Assembly: GCF_002100145.1 (NCBI RefSeq)
Contig: NZ_JXQD01000005.1
Coordinates: 1 to 64,000, forward strand
Direction of reading: 5' to 3'
Source of the DNA: Vibrio sp. qd031
GTDB lineage: Bacteria > Pseudomonadota > Gammaproteobacteria > Enterobacterales > Vibrionaceae
DNA: 64,000 bases
In this document: positions 44,588-55,450 of the stretch, piece by piece
Numbering within the stretch: position 1 is the stretch's first letter
Layout of the letters: every line of letters begins with the position of its first letter
Notes under the pieces: generated by a model
Databases searched by the model: none
What the model saw: the letters and a program-made list of their open reading frames with translations, nothing else
What the model was told of the DNA's origin: nothing
Translations under genes and position numbers: made by a program

Positions 44588-45691
44588 ATGACGATTCAAA
44601 CAAACTCGAAGTCACCCCGCCGATTACTGGTAACTGGTGGCGCTGGCTTTATTGGTGCTAATTATGTCCACTATTGGTTAAAAACTTACCCTAACGATAC
44701 AGTTGTGGTTTTAGATGCCCTAACTTATGCAGGAAACAAGGCTAATTTGGACGCAGTTCAAAATAACCCCAATTTTGTGTTTGCACACGGCGATATTTGT
44801 GACACTTCATTAGTCGAAGGGCTGCTTAAGTCTCATAATCTAGATACCATAGTCCACTTTGCTGCGGAGTCTCATGTTGATCGATCTATTACTGGTCCTG
44901 ATGCATTTATTGAAACTAATATTTTGGGCACATACAGCCTTTTGAAAGCAGCGAAAAAAGTATGGTTAGACGAACCAAAGCAGTGCGGTAATGCTCCTTT
45001 ACCTCATCGCTTTCACCATGTTTCTACAGATGAAGTCTACGGAACACTTGAGCCAAATGATCCGGCCTTCACTGAAGAGACAGCGTATGCACCGAACTCT
45101 CCATACTCTGCTTCTAAAGCGGCGTCAGATCATTTGGTACGTGCTTACCATCATACTTACGGACTGGAAGTCACGACCTCTAACTGTTCAAACAATTATG
45201 GGCCTTATCATTTTCCAGAAAAGTTGATCCCGTTGATTATCACCAACATTTTGCATAATAAGTCGCTGCCAATATACGGCGATGGGCAGCAGATTCGTGA
45301 TTGGCTTTTTGTTACCGACCACGCGCGTGGAATTGACTTAGTGTTAAATAAAGGCCGTTTGGGTGAAAATTACAACATTGGTGGTCACAATGAGTGGGCC
45401 AACATCGATATTGTAAAAGTGGTCTGTAAGTTGATGAATGAAGCATTTGCCAATGACTCAACGCTCATATCTCGATTTTCGCAAGCGAAATCAGCGATCG
45501 AAGGGAGATCAGAAGAACTGATTACTTTTGTAACTGACCGAGCAGGTCATGATCGTCGTTACGCAATTGACGCTACGAAGACCAATAAGGAATTGGGGTA
45601 TTGCCCCGCGGAAAGCTTTGAAACAGGGATTGCTAAAACAGTGGAATGGTACTTAGATAACGAATCGTGGTGGAAACCGCTACTACCGTAA
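44588..45691 (+). CDS. rmlB: dTDP-glucose 4,6-dehydratase RmlB
   Basis: RmlB converts dTDP-glucose to dTDP-4-keto-6-deoxyglucose. The 367-aa SDR protein has TGGAGFIGANYVHYW near 16, FAAESHVDRSITGPDAFI near 91, and the catalytic STDEVYGTLE near 143. YSASKAASDHLVRAYHHTYG near 172 holds the YxxxK pair. The N-terminus is about ten residues longer than E. coli RmlB. It follows rmlD after 108 bases. Confidence 0.96.
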   Translation: MTIQTNSKSPRRLLVTGGAGFIGANYVHYWLKTYPNDTVVVLDALTYAGNKANLDAVQNNPNFVFAHGDICDTSLVEGLLKSHNLDTIVHFAAESHVDRSITGPDAFIETNILGTYSLLKAAKKVWLDEPKQCGNAPLPHRFHHVSTDEVYGTLEPNDPAFTEETAYAPNSPYSASKAASDHLVRAYHHTYGLEVTTSNCSNNYGPYHFPEKLIPLIITNILHNKSLPIYGDGQQIRDWLFVTDHARGIDLVLNKGRLGENYNIGGHNEWANIDIVKVVCKLMNEAFANDSTLISRFSQAKSAIEGRSEELITFVTDRAGHDRRYAIDATKTNKELGYCPAESFETGIAKTVEWYLDNESWWKPLLP

Positions 45692-45723
45692 AACCAAAAC
45701 TAAAAATGAGATAAGGGACTACA

Positions 45724-47148
45724 ATGATTCTCCCAGTAATAATGTCAGGAGGCAGCGGCTCTCGTTTGTGGCCGCTCTCAAGAAAAAAACACCCAAAGCA
45801 ATTTTTGTCTTTGGTGAGTGACAATACTATGTTGCAAGACACCGTATTGAGATTAGAAGGTATTGAGGCGCTAGATCCAACGATAATTTGTAATGAAGGT
45901 CATCGATTTGTTGTAGCGGAGCAATTGGATGAACTAGGGAAGCTTGGTGGTGAGATTATTCTCGAACCACAAGGCCGCAACACAGCCCCAGCCATAGCTT
46001 TAGCGGCCTTTACTGCACTGGAGTCTGGACAAGATCCGTACCTATTAGTTCTCGCGGCGGATCATGTTATTCAAGATGTTCAAGCTTTTCAAAATAGTAT
46101 TGCCAATGCATTAGAGTGTGCGCAACAAGGCAATATAGTGACCTTTGGAATTGTGCCAACCAAACCTGAAACAGGATATGGGTACATAAAAACGGGTGAG
46201 GCATTAAGTTATGGGAAGAGTTATCACGTAGAGCAATTTGTTGAAAAGCCAGACCTAATTACCGCACAGGCCTATTTTGAGTCTAATCAATATTATTGGA
46301 ATAGCGGGATGTTTATGGTCAAAGCGAGTCTTTACCTAAGTGAGCTTGAACGCTTTAACCCAGCTATTTACCAGGCATGCCAAAAAGCGGTTTCTGGTGC
46401 AACAAAGGAAACGGATTTTACTCGCCTTGACAATGAAGCGTTTATGCAAAGTCCGGATAATTCAATAGATTATGCCATTATGGAGCAAACAGACCTTGCT
46501 GCTATGGTTCCACTTGATGCTGGGTGGAGCGATGTGGGATCATGGTCATCTATTTGGGATGTTGCCGAGAAAGATGAAGCTGGATGTAGCATTCGAGGTG
46601 ATGTAAAAACCATTGATGTTCATAATAGTCTTATTGATGCTAGGGGAAAATTGGTGGCCGCTATCGGTGTTGACAACCTAGTCATTGTTGAAACCAGTGA
46701 TGCCGTCGTCGTTGCAGATCAATCTCGTGTTCAAGACATTAAGAAAATTGTTGATGAACTAAGAGAAGAAAATCGTAGAGAGGCCATCGAACACAATAGA
46801 GTCTACCGCCCTTGGGGTCACATTGACTTGCTGCAGCGAGGCGGCCGTTACAAGTCCAAACAGGTGACTATTAAACCTCACCACAGTTTGTCATTGCAAA
46901 AACACTACCACAGATCAGAACATTGGGTGGTAGTTTCAGGAACAGCAGAGGTTATTTGCGATGGCGAAAAACGATTAGTAACAGAAAACCAGTCAACTTA
47001 TATTCCAATTGGAGCGGCTCACCGAATTGGCAACCCAGGAAGCATTCCGGTAGTGATGATAGAAGTGCAAACGGGTGCGTACATTGGCCAGGATGATATA
47101 GAGCGACTTGAGGATCGCTATGGATTTGAACAGGATAAATTTAAATGA
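45724..47148 (+). CDS. manC: Mannose-1-phosphate guanylyltransferase / mannose-6-P isomerase
   Basis: ManC (CpsB) makes GDP-mannose and, in the bifunctional type II form, also isomerises fructose-6-P. The 474-aa length fits that form. [20 protein letters not shown] near residue 9 is the pyrophosphorylase signature and FVEKPD near 172 is the sugar-binding motif. The C-terminal cupin has [20 protein letters not shown] near 389 and the metal-binding histidines of the PMI type II family. AAGGGA precedes the ATG. Its end overlaps the phosphomannomutase fusion by four bases (ATGA). Confidence 0.96.
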   Translation: MILPVIMSGGSGSRLWPLSRKKHPKQFLSLVSDNTMLQDTVLRLEGIEALDPTIICNEGHRFVVAEQLDELGKLGGEIILEPQGRNTAPAIALAAFTALESGQDPYLLVLAADHVIQDVQAFQNSIANALECAQQGNIVTFGIVPTKPETGYGYIKTGEALSYGKSYHVEQFVEKPDLITAQAYFESNQYYWNSGMFMVKASLYLSELERFNPAIYQACQKAVSGATKETDFTRLDNEAFMQSPDNSIDYAIMEQTDLAAMVPLDAGWSDVGSWSSIWDVAEKDEAGCSIRGDVKTIDVHNSLIDARGKLVAAIGVDNLVIVETSDAVVVADQSRVQDIKKIVDELREENRREAIEHNRVYRPWGHIDLLQRGGRYKSKQVTIKPHHSLSLQKHYHRSEHWVVVSGTAEVICDGEKRLVTENQSTYIPIGAAHRIGNPGSIPVVMIEVQTGAYIGQDDIERLEDRYGFEQDKFK

Positions 47149-50100
47149 GTACTGAGTTAACATGTTTTAAAGCATATGACATACGTGGAAAACTTGGCGA
47201 GCAACTAAACGAAGATATTGCCTATCGGATTGGCCGCGCATTTGCACAGTACCTAGACGCAAAAAAAATTGTAGTAGGTGGTGATGCAAGAGAAACCAGC
47301 GAACCACTCAAACTCGCTTTAGCTAAGGGAATTCAAGATGCCGGTTGTGATGTTGTTGATATTGGCCTAGTGGGAACCGAAGAAATTTACTTTGCAACGT
47401 CAAATCTAAAAATGGATGGTGGAATTGTAGTTACTGCATCTCACAACCCTATTAATTACAATGGGATGAAGCTGGTACGCGAAAATTCAAAACCGATAAG
47501 CGGAGATACTGGACTGAATGAAATAAAAGAAATTGCTCAATCCAGTACCTTTGAAGACGTAGATACTGTTGGAAATTACAAGAAACTCTCCAATCTTGAG
47601 CACTATATTGATCACCTACTGGGTTACATCGAACTATTAAACATCAAGCCACTTAAATTGGTTGTTAACTCCGGCAATGGTGCTGCTGGGCATGTTATAG
47701 ACGCGATCGAAGATAAATTCAGTCAAAGTGGTGTCCCAATAGAGTTTGTAAAGGTGCACCATGAGCCAGACTCAAGTTTTCCAAATGGTATACCAAACCC
47801 TCTACTGCCAGAAAATAGAACAGATACAGCAAACGCTGTAATTGAGCATCAAGCCGACATGGGGATCGCTTGGGATGGGGATTTTGACCGCTGCTTTCTG
47901 TTTGATGAGAATGGAGAGTTTATTGAGGGTTATTACATAGTAGGTTTGCTCGCTGAAGCATTCCTAAAACAAGATAACCAGCAAACCATCATTTATGACC
48001 CTCGAGTTTATTGGAATACGGAAGACATCATCACACAATGTGGTGGCGACCCGGTAATGAGCAAAACCGGACACGCATTTATCAAAGAGCGAATGCGACT
48101 AGAAGATGCCGTTTATGGCGGCGAAATGAGTGCACATCACTATTTCCGAGATTTCTTTTACTGCGACAGTGGCATGATCCCGTGGTTATTGGTTGCTGAG
48201 CTTCTTTGCACCAAACAACAGCAGTTATCGCAGCTTGTGGAAGAGCGCATTGCGCTATATCCGAGCTCGGGTGAAATCAACATGACGGTGAGTGACCCAG
48301 ATAAAGTTATCACCACCATTGAAGCACTGTATGGCAGCTTACCAGGCAGTACCATTGACAAAACAGATGGTCTTGGCGTGAGCTTTAGCGACTGGCGCTT
48401 CAACTTACGCAAGTCGAACACCGAGCCATTAATCCGCCTTAACGTTGAATCTAGATTGAGTCAATCACTAATGAACGAGAAAACAGAACAACTTATAGAA
48501 AATATACAAAGTAGTGAACCTATCCAAGCTAACCTAAATGGTGCCATTGATGCCTTTGAGAACGGGATAGTGAGCGGGTGGGCGCTCGACCACAGCGATT
48601 TATCGCGCACTTTGGATATTCAAGTGGTGTGTGATGAGAAAGTGCTCGGTTTTGGGCGAGCGTCAATCCCGCGCCCGGATCTTAGTAACGAAGAGCTCGG
48701 AGAGGCCTGTTATGGATTCGAAATTGACGTAGACGATCAATGGCCAGTAGGTACAAAGCAACTTACGCTCAACATTGTAGACGACAAAACAGGGCAACAG
48801 ATTAATGCAGAATCCAAACAAGTCCCCCTGTTATCACAACGTTTTTACGCAACAATAATAGGTGAAATGCACGGACATGTAGTGACTAAAATAGAGTCGC
48901 GTCAACCACTGGGTAAGAAGCAAATTAACCTATTTCATGAAGATGAGCTTGTTCACAGCTTGATGATTGACAGCAATGAAACTAAGGTAGAGATCCAGCA
49001 GCCTCTGCCTCATAAGTTTCAAGATGGAAAAGCGCGCCTGTACAAAATTGGCATGTCTGGCATTGCAAATATCATTGGCATGCAGACCATCACTTGTCAT
49101 GCAATACAAACGCCGTGGCAATATGTGAAAGAAAGCTACAATAAACCAGGTTTCTTATCTAAGTCAGCTCAAGCTGACAGTCGCTACGAATCACTGCACT
49201 ATCAACTGGAAGCAATTGCTAAAGACGCTTCGCAGATTGAAACGAAAAACTTACTTACGGCACATAGTGTTGTAGTGGAAGGCTTTGAGGGAAGAGGCAA
49301 GTTCCCTAAATTTGCATTACCAAAACATGACAAGCCAGAAGTATCTATTATCGTTCCTGCCTACAACAAGTTTGAGCTTACCTACCACTGTATAGCCTCA
49401 ATAGCACTGGCCTTCAATAAAACCAGCTATGAAGTGATCTTGGCAGATGATTGCTCAACAGACGAGACCTCTGAAGCGGAATCGATCATTGATAACTTAG
49501 TGGTATCGCGTAACCCTGAGAACCTACGCTTTTTGCGCAGTTGCAATCGAGCAACTGAGATTGCCAAAGGCGATTACATTGTATTTTTGAACAATGACAC
49601 CGAAGTTACGTCATTTTGGTTAGACGAGTTAATTACCAAAATGAAGCAAGACACGTCCATTGGCATGACGGGATCAAAGCTACTTAATCTAGACGGCACA
49701 ATGCAAGAAGCGGGAGGCATTGTGTGGGAAAATGGTCAACCATGGAACGTTGGGCGAAACCTAAACCCACTTACCCCAGAATATAACTACGCTCGTGAAG
49801 TGGACTACTTAACAGGCGCGGCCATGTGTATTCGAAGCGACATTTGGAAAGAGGTAGGTCAGTTTAGTGAGGAGCTGGTCCCTTGCTACTACGAAGATAC
49901 AGATTTAGCATTTAAAGTGCGAGATGCGGGTTACAAAACGGTTTACATTCCACACTCGGTTGTTGTGCACTTTGAAGGCCAAAGCCATGGTACAGATGTC
50001 ACCAAAGGATTGAAGCGCTATCAAGTGGTGAACGAAAGCACCTTCCGTCAAAAGTGGTTTAAGCAATACCGTAACAACGGTACGGCAAGCTTTGAAAACC

Positions 50101-51242
50101 TGCGCTTTGAAAAAGACCGTAACATCGACCAACGGGTTTTAGTGATCGATTATGCGTCCCCTATGCCAAACAAAGATGCAGGAAGCTACGCAGCAATACA
50201 AGAGATGAAACTCATTCAATCTCTAGGCTTTAAAGTAACCTTTGTACCAGCAAACCTTGCTCACTTTGGTAAATACACCACAGAGCTGCAACGCATGGGA
50301 ATCGAAGTGCTCTACGCCCCCTTCTATTACAGCGTAAACCACGTACTTGAAACTCGCCTAGACGAGTTTGACGCAGTCTATATTACTCGCTACAGCATCG
50401 CTAAAGATTACATTGACTACATTCAGTCTAACTCCAAAGCAAAAGTGGTGTTTAACAATGCGGACCTACACTTCCTAAGAGAAATGCGTGCAGCCCTGCA
50501 GGACGAAACCGACCAAGAAGCATTGAATAACGCCCTTAATACGCGAACTCAAGAGCTTGAAGTCTGCAGAAAAGCGGACGCAGTTTTGTGCTATAACAGT
50601 ACCGAACACGCGGTAATCACTAGCCATATTCTAGAAGCAGAAAAGCTGCACATAACCCCTTGGGTACTTGAGCCAAAACCAAAAGGACCAAGCTTTAGCG
50701 AAAGACAGGGCATTGCTTTTTTAGGTGGGTTTAACCACACTCCAAATGGAGAGGCGGTTGAGTATTTGGTTAATGACATTATGCCACTTCTAGCAAAACA
50801 TAGACCCGAAATCACTTTATACGTATATGGCAGCAACATGCCAAAACACATTAAGGCGATGGAGACAGATAATATTAAAATGGTCGGCTTTGCTGAATCC
50901 TTAGATGGCGTATATCATGATCACCGCGTATTTGTCGCTCCGCTGCTTTCTGGTGCGGGTATCAAAGGCAAAGTACTAGAATCTATGGCCTATAATTTAC
51001 CTACTGTACTTACTGAGGTAGCAGCAGAGGGTACGGGTCTTTCACATGGCATAAGTACTTTGATCGCGCAAAAACCGCAAGCATGGATAGACGCTATAAT
51101 TAAGCTCTACGATGATGAAATACTATGGAGCAAGTTTGCGGAAAACAGCCAAGTATTAGTTGATTCGAAGTATTCTACAGAGCATGGTAAAAAGGTAATG
51201 AAAGACATATTTTCAAGTATTTTTATTTATTCAACTAAATAG
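47145..51242 (+). CDS. Phosphomannomutase-GT2-GT4 fusion protein
   Basis: This 1365-aa protein combines functions normally encoded by three genes. Residues 1-456 form a complete phosphomannomutase (ManB/CpsG): TASHNP (97-102, phosphoserine S99), metal loop DGDFDR (244-249), sugar loop GGEMSAHH (325-332) and phosphate loop [10 protein letters not shown] (422-431). Residues about 466-545 are a beta-sandwich module with SGWALD and RPDL motifs seen in modular glycosyltransferases. A linker region follows to about 725. A GT2 domain starts [17 protein letters not shown] near 731, with ADDCSTDET and FLNNDTEV, and a GT4-like GT-B domain covers about 998-1365 ([38 protein letters not shown]). It would make mannose-1-P for ManC and also transfer sugars. 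No internal stop or frameshift is seen. Confidence 0.9.
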   Translation: MSTELTCFKAYDIRGKLGEQLNEDIAYRIGRAFAQYLDAKKIVVGGDARETSEPLKLALAKGIQDAGCDVVDIGLVGTEEIYFATSNLKMDGGIVVTASHNPINYNGMKLVRENSKPISGDTGLNEIKEIAQSSTFEDVDTVGNYKKLSNLEHYIDHLLGYIELLNIKPLKLVVNSGNGAAGHVIDAIEDKFSQSGVPIEFVKVHHEPDSSFPNGIPNPLLPENRTDTANAVIEHQADMGIAWDGDFDRCFLFDENGEFIEGYYIVGLLAEAFLKQDNQQTIIYDPRVYWNTEDIITQCGGDPVMSKTGHAFIKERMRLEDAVYGGEMSAHHYFRDFFYCDSGMIPWLLVAELLCTKQQQLSQLVEERIALYPSSGEINMTVSDPDKVITTIEALYGSLPGSTIDKTDGLGVSFSDWRFNLRKSNTEPLIRLNVESRLSQSLMNEKTEQLIENIQSSEPIQANLNGAIDAFENGIVSGWALDHSDLSRTLDIQVVCDEKVLGFGRASIPRPDLSNEELGEACYGFEIDVDDQWPVGTKQLTLNIVDDKTGQQINAESKQVPLLSQRFYATIIGEMHGHVVTKIESRQPLGKKQINLFHEDELVHSLMIDSNETKVEIQQPLPHKFQDGKARLYKIGMSGIANIIGMQTITCHAIQTPWQYVKESYNKPGFLSKSAQADSRYESLHYQLEAIAKDASQIETKNLLTAHSVVVEGFEGRGKFPKFALPKHDKPEVSIIVPAYNKFELTYHCIASIALAFNKTSYEVILADDCSTDETSEAESIIDNLVVSRNPENLRFLRSCNRATEIAKGDYIVFLNNDTEVTSFWLDELITKMKQDTSIGMTGSKLLNLDGTMQEAGGIVWENGQPWNVGRNLNPLTPEYNYAREVDYLTGAAMCIRSDIWKEVGQFSEELVPCYYEDTDLAFKVRDAGYKTVYIPHSVVVHFEGQSHGTDVTKGLKRYQVVNESTFRQKWFKQYRNNGTASFENLRFEKDRNIDQRVLVIDYASPMPNKDAGSYAAIQEMKLIQSLGFKVTFVPANLAHFGKYTTELQRMGIEVLYAPFYYSVNHVLETRLDEFDAVYITRYSIAKDYIDYIQSNSKAKVVFNNADLHFLREMRAALQDETDQEALNNALNTRTQELEVCRKADAVLCYNSTEHAVITSHILEAEKLHITPWVLEPKPKGPSFSERQGIAFLGGFNHTPNGEAVEYLVNDIMPLLAKHRPEITLYVYGSNMPKHIKAMETDNIKMVGFAESLDGVYHDHRVFVAPLLSGAGIKGKVLESMAYNLPTVLTEVAAEGTGLSHGISTLIAQKPQAWIDAIIKLYDDEILWSKFAENSQVLVDSKYSTEHGKKVMKDIFSSIFIYSTK

Positions 51243-51251
51243 TGTTAAATT

Positions 51252-52199
51252 ATGAAAAAATTATTTTTACATATAGGGCCTCACAAGACGGGATCTACAT
51301 CGATACAGCGCTCTCTCATCGACAATAGATATGAACTAAATAATCATGGAATTGTATACCCAGAGATTGGTTTTCACTATATGGGACATCACAAGCTTGC
51401 TGAGGCCTTATTAAATGATAATTTTACTAAAGCAAAACTAATAATTGAAGATATAAACTCAATAGATAGCTCAGTAGTGATTTCTTCGGAGAATTTTGAT
51501 TTGCTTAATACAAAACAAGTAGAGTTCCTGAAAGAAAACCTCAACTATGATCAAGTGAAGGTTATTTATGTATATAGGAACACCGCTGAGAAACTCGTCT
51601 CATCTTGGCAAGAGAGTATCAAGCACGGTGGTATGGATTTGTTTAGTGAGTTTATGTGCGAACACCTTTCTAGACCATTTATGAGTGAGGTTTTAAATGA
51701 TAAATCAATACTCGATAGGTATTCAAGTTGTTTTGGTGAAAGTAATTTGAATGTACTTATTTTACAAAAAAACAGGAACCTAATTGATGACTTCTATAAG
51801 TGCTTAGGCATAGATATTAGTATTGAAAATTTGAAGGTGAATGTCTCTGCCAACTATCTGATAATAGAGTTACTAAGGCAATTAAATGTAGAAAAATTTA
51901 AAAGAGACGGGACTGTAGATGTTGAGTTAAGAGAGTCATTATTCAACTATATCTCAAATACGCCAGGTTTTATTGATCTAGTTGTTGATAATATTGAGTT
52001 TTCTTCCTATACGAAGTTCAGGTTGGATAATATTTTTATAGTTAATCATTTTCAAGAAGAATTGAAGAATAAATACATTAAATTCCATGATTATAGTGAG
52101 GAAGTTAAGTATGAATATGATCTTCCTTCAAGTAAGTTTAAGTTTAATTCTGTATTTATTGAAGAAATTTACGGTATTATTACTGAGAGTATGGAATGA
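51252..52199 (+). CDS. Putative carbohydrate sulfotransferase (ST1)
   Basis: This 315-aa protein has LHIGPHKTGSTSIQRSL at residues 6-22, the 5'-phosphosulfate-binding loop of PAPS-dependent sulfotransferases. VIYVYRNTAEKLVSSWQESI near 97 is the 3'-phosphate-binding block (R followed by S in the usual arrangement). NHGIVYPEIGFHYMGHHKL near 32 is the substrate-side segment common in bacterial capsule sulfotransferases. The gene is visibly more AT-rich than its neighbours, suggesting separate acquisition. It starts nine bases after the fusion gene. The acceptor sugar is unknown. Confidence 0.82.
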   Translation: MKKLFLHIGPHKTGSTSIQRSLIDNRYELNNHGIVYPEIGFHYMGHHKLAEALLNDNFTKAKLIIEDINSIDSSVVISSENFDLLNTKQVEFLKENLNYDQVKVIYVYRNTAEKLVSSWQESIKHGGMDLFSEFMCEHLSRPFMSEVLNDKSILDRYSSCFGESNLNVLILQKNRNLIDDFYKCLGIDISIENLKVNVSANYLIIELLRQLNVEKFKRDGTVDVELRESLFNYISNTPGFIDLVVDNIEFSSYTKFRLDNIFIVNHFQEELKNKYIKFHDYSEEVKYEYDLPSSKFKFNSVFIEEIYGIITESME

Positions 52200-52324
52200 T
52201 GAATAAAGAACCTATTATTGACTTGGTCTGCTGTGGGGTAGATATGGATGAAGACTTTCAAATTGAACTCTATAAATATATTTTAAAAGAAACACGAACT
52301 GAAATATACCGAAAACATGACTAA
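52199..52324 (+). CDS. Possible 41-aa open frame after ST1
   Basis: The ATG overlaps the ST1 stop codon (TGATG), so translation could be coupled. The product, MNKEPIIDLVCCGVDMDEDF onward, is acidic and helical with no domain I recognise. It lies directly upstream of a decayed segment and may itself be the remaining start of a damaged gene rather than a functional small protein. Confidence 0.25.
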   Translation: MNKEPIIDLVCCGVDMDEDFQIELYKYILKETRTEIYRKHD

Positions 52325-52584
52325 GTAGATTTCATTGTCCTTGTGGTTAGTGCCATTGCTTCGTTAGTGATTAATTATTATTTGGATACCATGACTTTTG
52401 ACTTGTTTTATTGAAAAGTAATGGAAAATGCCTCACTAATGAAGCGATTTATGACAAGGAAACTTACAGTTTCGTGGCACAAAAATATGCCAAGGACATT
52501 CAACTTATAGATAAGATTGGTCATTCAATATTGATGGCTGAAGAGACCCAAAGTAATACAGATGATCAGACCCGTACTCAGTAA
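52325..52584 (+). pseudogene. Decayed fragment, possibly a sulfotransferase C-terminus
   Basis: The 362-base gap 52200-52561 holds no intact large gene. One frame reads VDFIVLVVSAIASLVINYYL and on to a stop at 52412-52414. A second frame, open from 52402, continues NEAIYDKETYSFVAQKYAKD and then IQLIDKI to a stop at 52582-52584, just inside the next gene. A motif ending in YakDiqLi is common at the C-terminus of bacterial sulfotransferases. The pattern suggests a frameshifted remnant of another sulfotransferase-like gene. Identity is tentative. Confidence 0.35.
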
Positions 52585-55450
52585 ATCAATCGACAACAAA
52601 AACATTCAAAGACTACGCCAATCTGGCTTGGTCGATTCTCAATGGTACTTAGACCGCTATTCGGACCTAACTGGAAGCAGTGTGGATGCTGTAGAACACT
52701 ACTACTTTTACGGCTGGAAAGAAGGGCGCGATCCCAATGCTTTTTTTGATTCGGAGTGGTTCATTCAGCAATATGGCATTACAAAACAGTGTCAGCTTTT
52801 GTACTACATGAAATATTGGAATAGAAAGTCTTTAGTTCCGTCATTAAGATTTGATCCCAAACAGTACCAATTTGGTAATGCTGACGTACTCAAGGCCGGT
52901 TTTGAGCCGCTGTCGCACTACATGCTTTATGGTAGACGTGAAGGCCGGCAAGTAGTGGGGCAAAAGGTGCACCTTCCTGATGAGCTTAATGAAGTTCGTA
53001 GAACAGGATTATTTTTAGCTGATTGGTATGAGATAACTCATGAAGATCTGCGCGATTCTGGCGTTAACTCACTAGAGCATTTTGTATATTTTGGTGAGGG
53101 TGAGTCAAGAAACCCTAATCCATATTTCGACATTAAGTGGTATCGAAAACAATATGCTGAAGAGTTAGGTGACGAGTCACCGCTGCTTTTCTATGCCACT
53201 AAAGGCTGGAAGTTAGGGCATTCTCCTTCCCCGCGTTTTGATGGCCCATATTACGCAGAGCAACACCTAGCGGACTTAGACAAAGAGCAAGAGCCATTAG
53301 CTCATTACCTAACTAAGGGTAAGAAAGCAGGGCTAGCCATTAAAGGGTTAAATGACGCTGTTGTCTCTAGCGGAGGCAAGTTAAAGTTCGATGCCGATGC
53401 AAAGCTTACCCAAGACCCTAACTTAAGAGCGCTAATTGATAATATACAGGTCGATTTAGCACCCAGCAGCGATAGCTATTCTGGCAAACTCGACATTCAT
53501 TGGGTGATGCCAGACTTTGCCCCAGGTGCTGGCGGGCACATGACCATTTTTAGAACCATACGTTTTCTAGAGATTTTTGGTCACAGCAATACCATTTGGG
53601 TGTATGCGCCAAGTCTACACCACTCCAGTGAAGAGGCCTATCAAGACATTATTCAACACTTCCAGCTGCTAAAGGCTCAGGTGAAGTTTGTCACTGATCC
53701 ATCTTTTAGCAAAACGCACGGAGATGTGATTTTTGCAACAGACTGGGGCAGTGTGAGTTTTGTTAATGCAGTAAGCAATTTCAAGCGTCGTTTTTACTTT
53801 GTGCAAGATCACGAGCCTCAATTTTATGGTCAAGGTAGCTATGCCATTGCCGCGCAAAATACCTACGCTCACGATCTAGACTGCATCTGTGCAAGCCCTT
53901 GGTTAAAGCAGTTAATGGAAACCAAATATGGCCGTTGGGCTAGAGAGTTTTGGTTGTCAGTAGATTTCGATACCTACTCTTTGCCCAAACAGAGACCCGA
54001 CAATGGTGATGTGGTAAAAATCGCGTTTTATGCTCGCCACTTCACTCCTCGCCGCGCGGTAGAGCTAGGGTTTTTGGCGTTAGAGGCGTTGGCGCAGCAG
54101 GGCCTCAATATTGAAGTTCATTGCTTTGGTGCCCCACTGCCTTTTAACCGTGCTCCATTTGACTGCATTGATCATGGAATATGCAGTACCGATGAACTGG
54201 CAAAAATTTATCAGCAATGTGATATTGGCGTAGTGTTCTCTGCAACAAACTATTCGTTGATCCCTCAAGAAATGATGGCGTGTGGACTGCCTGTCGCAGA
54301 GTTAGACGTAGAAAGCACCCGAGCTATTTTCCCTGAGGGTGTGGTTACCCTGCTCAACAGTGAGCCAAGGCTTATGGCCCAAGATTTAGCTAAGTTGGTA
54401 CAAGATAAGTCGAAACGAGAAACACAAGCGAAGCTAGCCTATGAGTGGGTAAGTCAGTTTACCTGGCAAGACGCAGCAAAAGCGGTAGAGAGTGCGTTAT
54501 TTGAGCGTTTATTAGAGCTTGGCTTTAAAAAGTTAGATTCCATGCCTGAGAAAGCCGTTAAGGCATCGGTCATCATTCCTACATGGAATGCAGGTGAGGT
54601 CTTCAAGCGTGTCATCAAGAGGTTGCAACAGCAGCAGGCGCCTTGGCCTTTTGAAGTTTTGGTTGTAGACAGTGGCTCAACCGATGGCACTGTCGAGTTT
54701 GTGCAATCTCAATCAGATATCAAACTTCACACCATACCCAACAGTGAGTTTCAACATGGTCGTACGCGTAATCTCGCGATAAGCCTCTCTAAAGGTGAGT
54801 ATGTTGCGGTGCTAACGCAAGATGCGTTGCCTGTAGATGAATATTGGCTGTACAACATGGTGACAGCGCTAGAGCACTATCCAAATGCTGCGGGTGCCTT
54901 CGGTAAGCATTTTGCTTGGCCTGATGCGGATCCGTACACCAAGCGAGATCTCAAAGGGCATTTTGAAGGCTTTGAAGCCTACCCTTATTGTGTTTCCAAA
55001 GAAACAGACAAAGCGCGTTGGAAAAGCGGTGAGTTGGGCTGGAGACAGTTTTTACACTTCTACAGTGATAACAACTCTATTATGCGACGCAGTGTTTGGG
55101 AGAAAATTCCCTATCCTGAAATAAAGTTTGGTGAAGACCAGGCTTGGGCTAACGACATCATTCATGCAGGCTATCAAAAAGTGTATTGTAAGCAGGGGGC
55201 TGTGTTTCATTCTCATGACTTTGATGAAGGGAACGTAGAAAAGCGCGCATTTGAAGAGGCTGAGTTTTTTAGGGATGTATTTGGCTACACCATGGTTGAG
55301 TCATCACAAACGTCTCAGACTATATCCAATTTAAACGAAGGAGATCGTTTTTGGGGAACTGAAAATGACCTTACTGACGAAATGATAGAGCGCCGCATGG
55401 CCTCAAACAGCGCTAAAATCTCAGGCTTTGCAAAGGCAAATATTAAATGA
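52562..55450 (+). CDS. Large modular glycosyltransferase: repeat-WsaF-like GT4-GT2
   Basis: This is a 962-aa, three-part protein. Residues about 16-275 hold roughly four copies of a degenerate repeat with a consensus like F(D)xxWYxxxYxD...PLxHYxxxGxxEGR, seen in modular bacterial glycosyltransferases. About 307-650 resembles the rhamnosyltransferase WsaF (DIHWVMPDFAPGAGGHMTIF near 308, FYFVQDHEPQFYGQGSYAIA near 411, FSATNYSLIPQEMMACGLPV). About 667-900 is a GT2 domain of rhamnosyltransferase type (ASVIIPTWNAGEVFKRV, VVDSGSTDGTVEFV, HGRTRNLA). It probably polymerises or extends a rhamnose-containing chain. Its ATG is at 52562; the stop overlaps the next start (ATGA). Confidence 0.85.
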   Translation: MIRPVLSKSIDNKNIQRLRQSGLVDSQWYLDRYSDLTGSSVDAVEHYYFYGWKEGRDPNAFFDSEWFIQQYGITKQCQLLYYMKYWNRKSLVPSLRFDPKQYQFGNADVLKAGFEPLSHYMLYGRREGRQVVGQKVHLPDELNEVRRTGLFLADWYEITHEDLRDSGVNSLEHFVYFGEGESRNPNPYFDIKWYRKQYAEELGDESPLLFYATKGWKLGHSPSPRFDGPYYAEQHLADLDKEQEPLAHYLTKGKKAGLAIKGLNDAVVSSGGKLKFDADAKLTQDPNLRALIDNIQVDLAPSSDSYSGKLDIHWVMPDFAPGAGGHMTIFRTIRFLEIFGHSNTIWVYAPSLHHSSEEAYQDIIQHFQLLKAQVKFVTDPSFSKTHGDVIFATDWGSVSFVNAVSNFKRRFYFVQDHEPQFYGQGSYAIAAQNTYAHDLDCICASPWLKQLMETKYGRWAREFWLSVDFDTYSLPKQRPDNGDVVKIAFYARHFTPRRAVELGFLALEALAQQGLNIEVHCFGAPLPFNRAPFDCIDHGICSTDELAKIYQQCDIGVVFSATNYSLIPQEMMACGLPVAELDVESTRAIFPEGVVTLLNSEPRLMAQDLAKLVQDKSKRETQAKLAYEWVSQFTWQDAAKAVESALFERLLELGFKKLDSMPEKAVKASVIIPTWNAGEVFKRVIKRLQQQQAPWPFEVLVVDSGSTDGTVEFVQSQSDIKLHTIPNSEFQHGRTRNLAISLSKGEYVAVLTQDALPVDEYWLYNMVTALEHYPNAAGAFGKHFAWPDADPYTKRDLKGHFEGFEAYPYCVSKETDKARWKSGELGWRQFLHFYSDNNSIMRRSVWEKIPYPEIKFGEDQAWANDIIHAGYQKVYCKQGAVFHSHDFDEGNVEKRAFEEAEFFRDVFGYTMVESSQTSQTISNLNEGDRFWGTENDLTDEMIERRMASNSAKISGFAKANIK

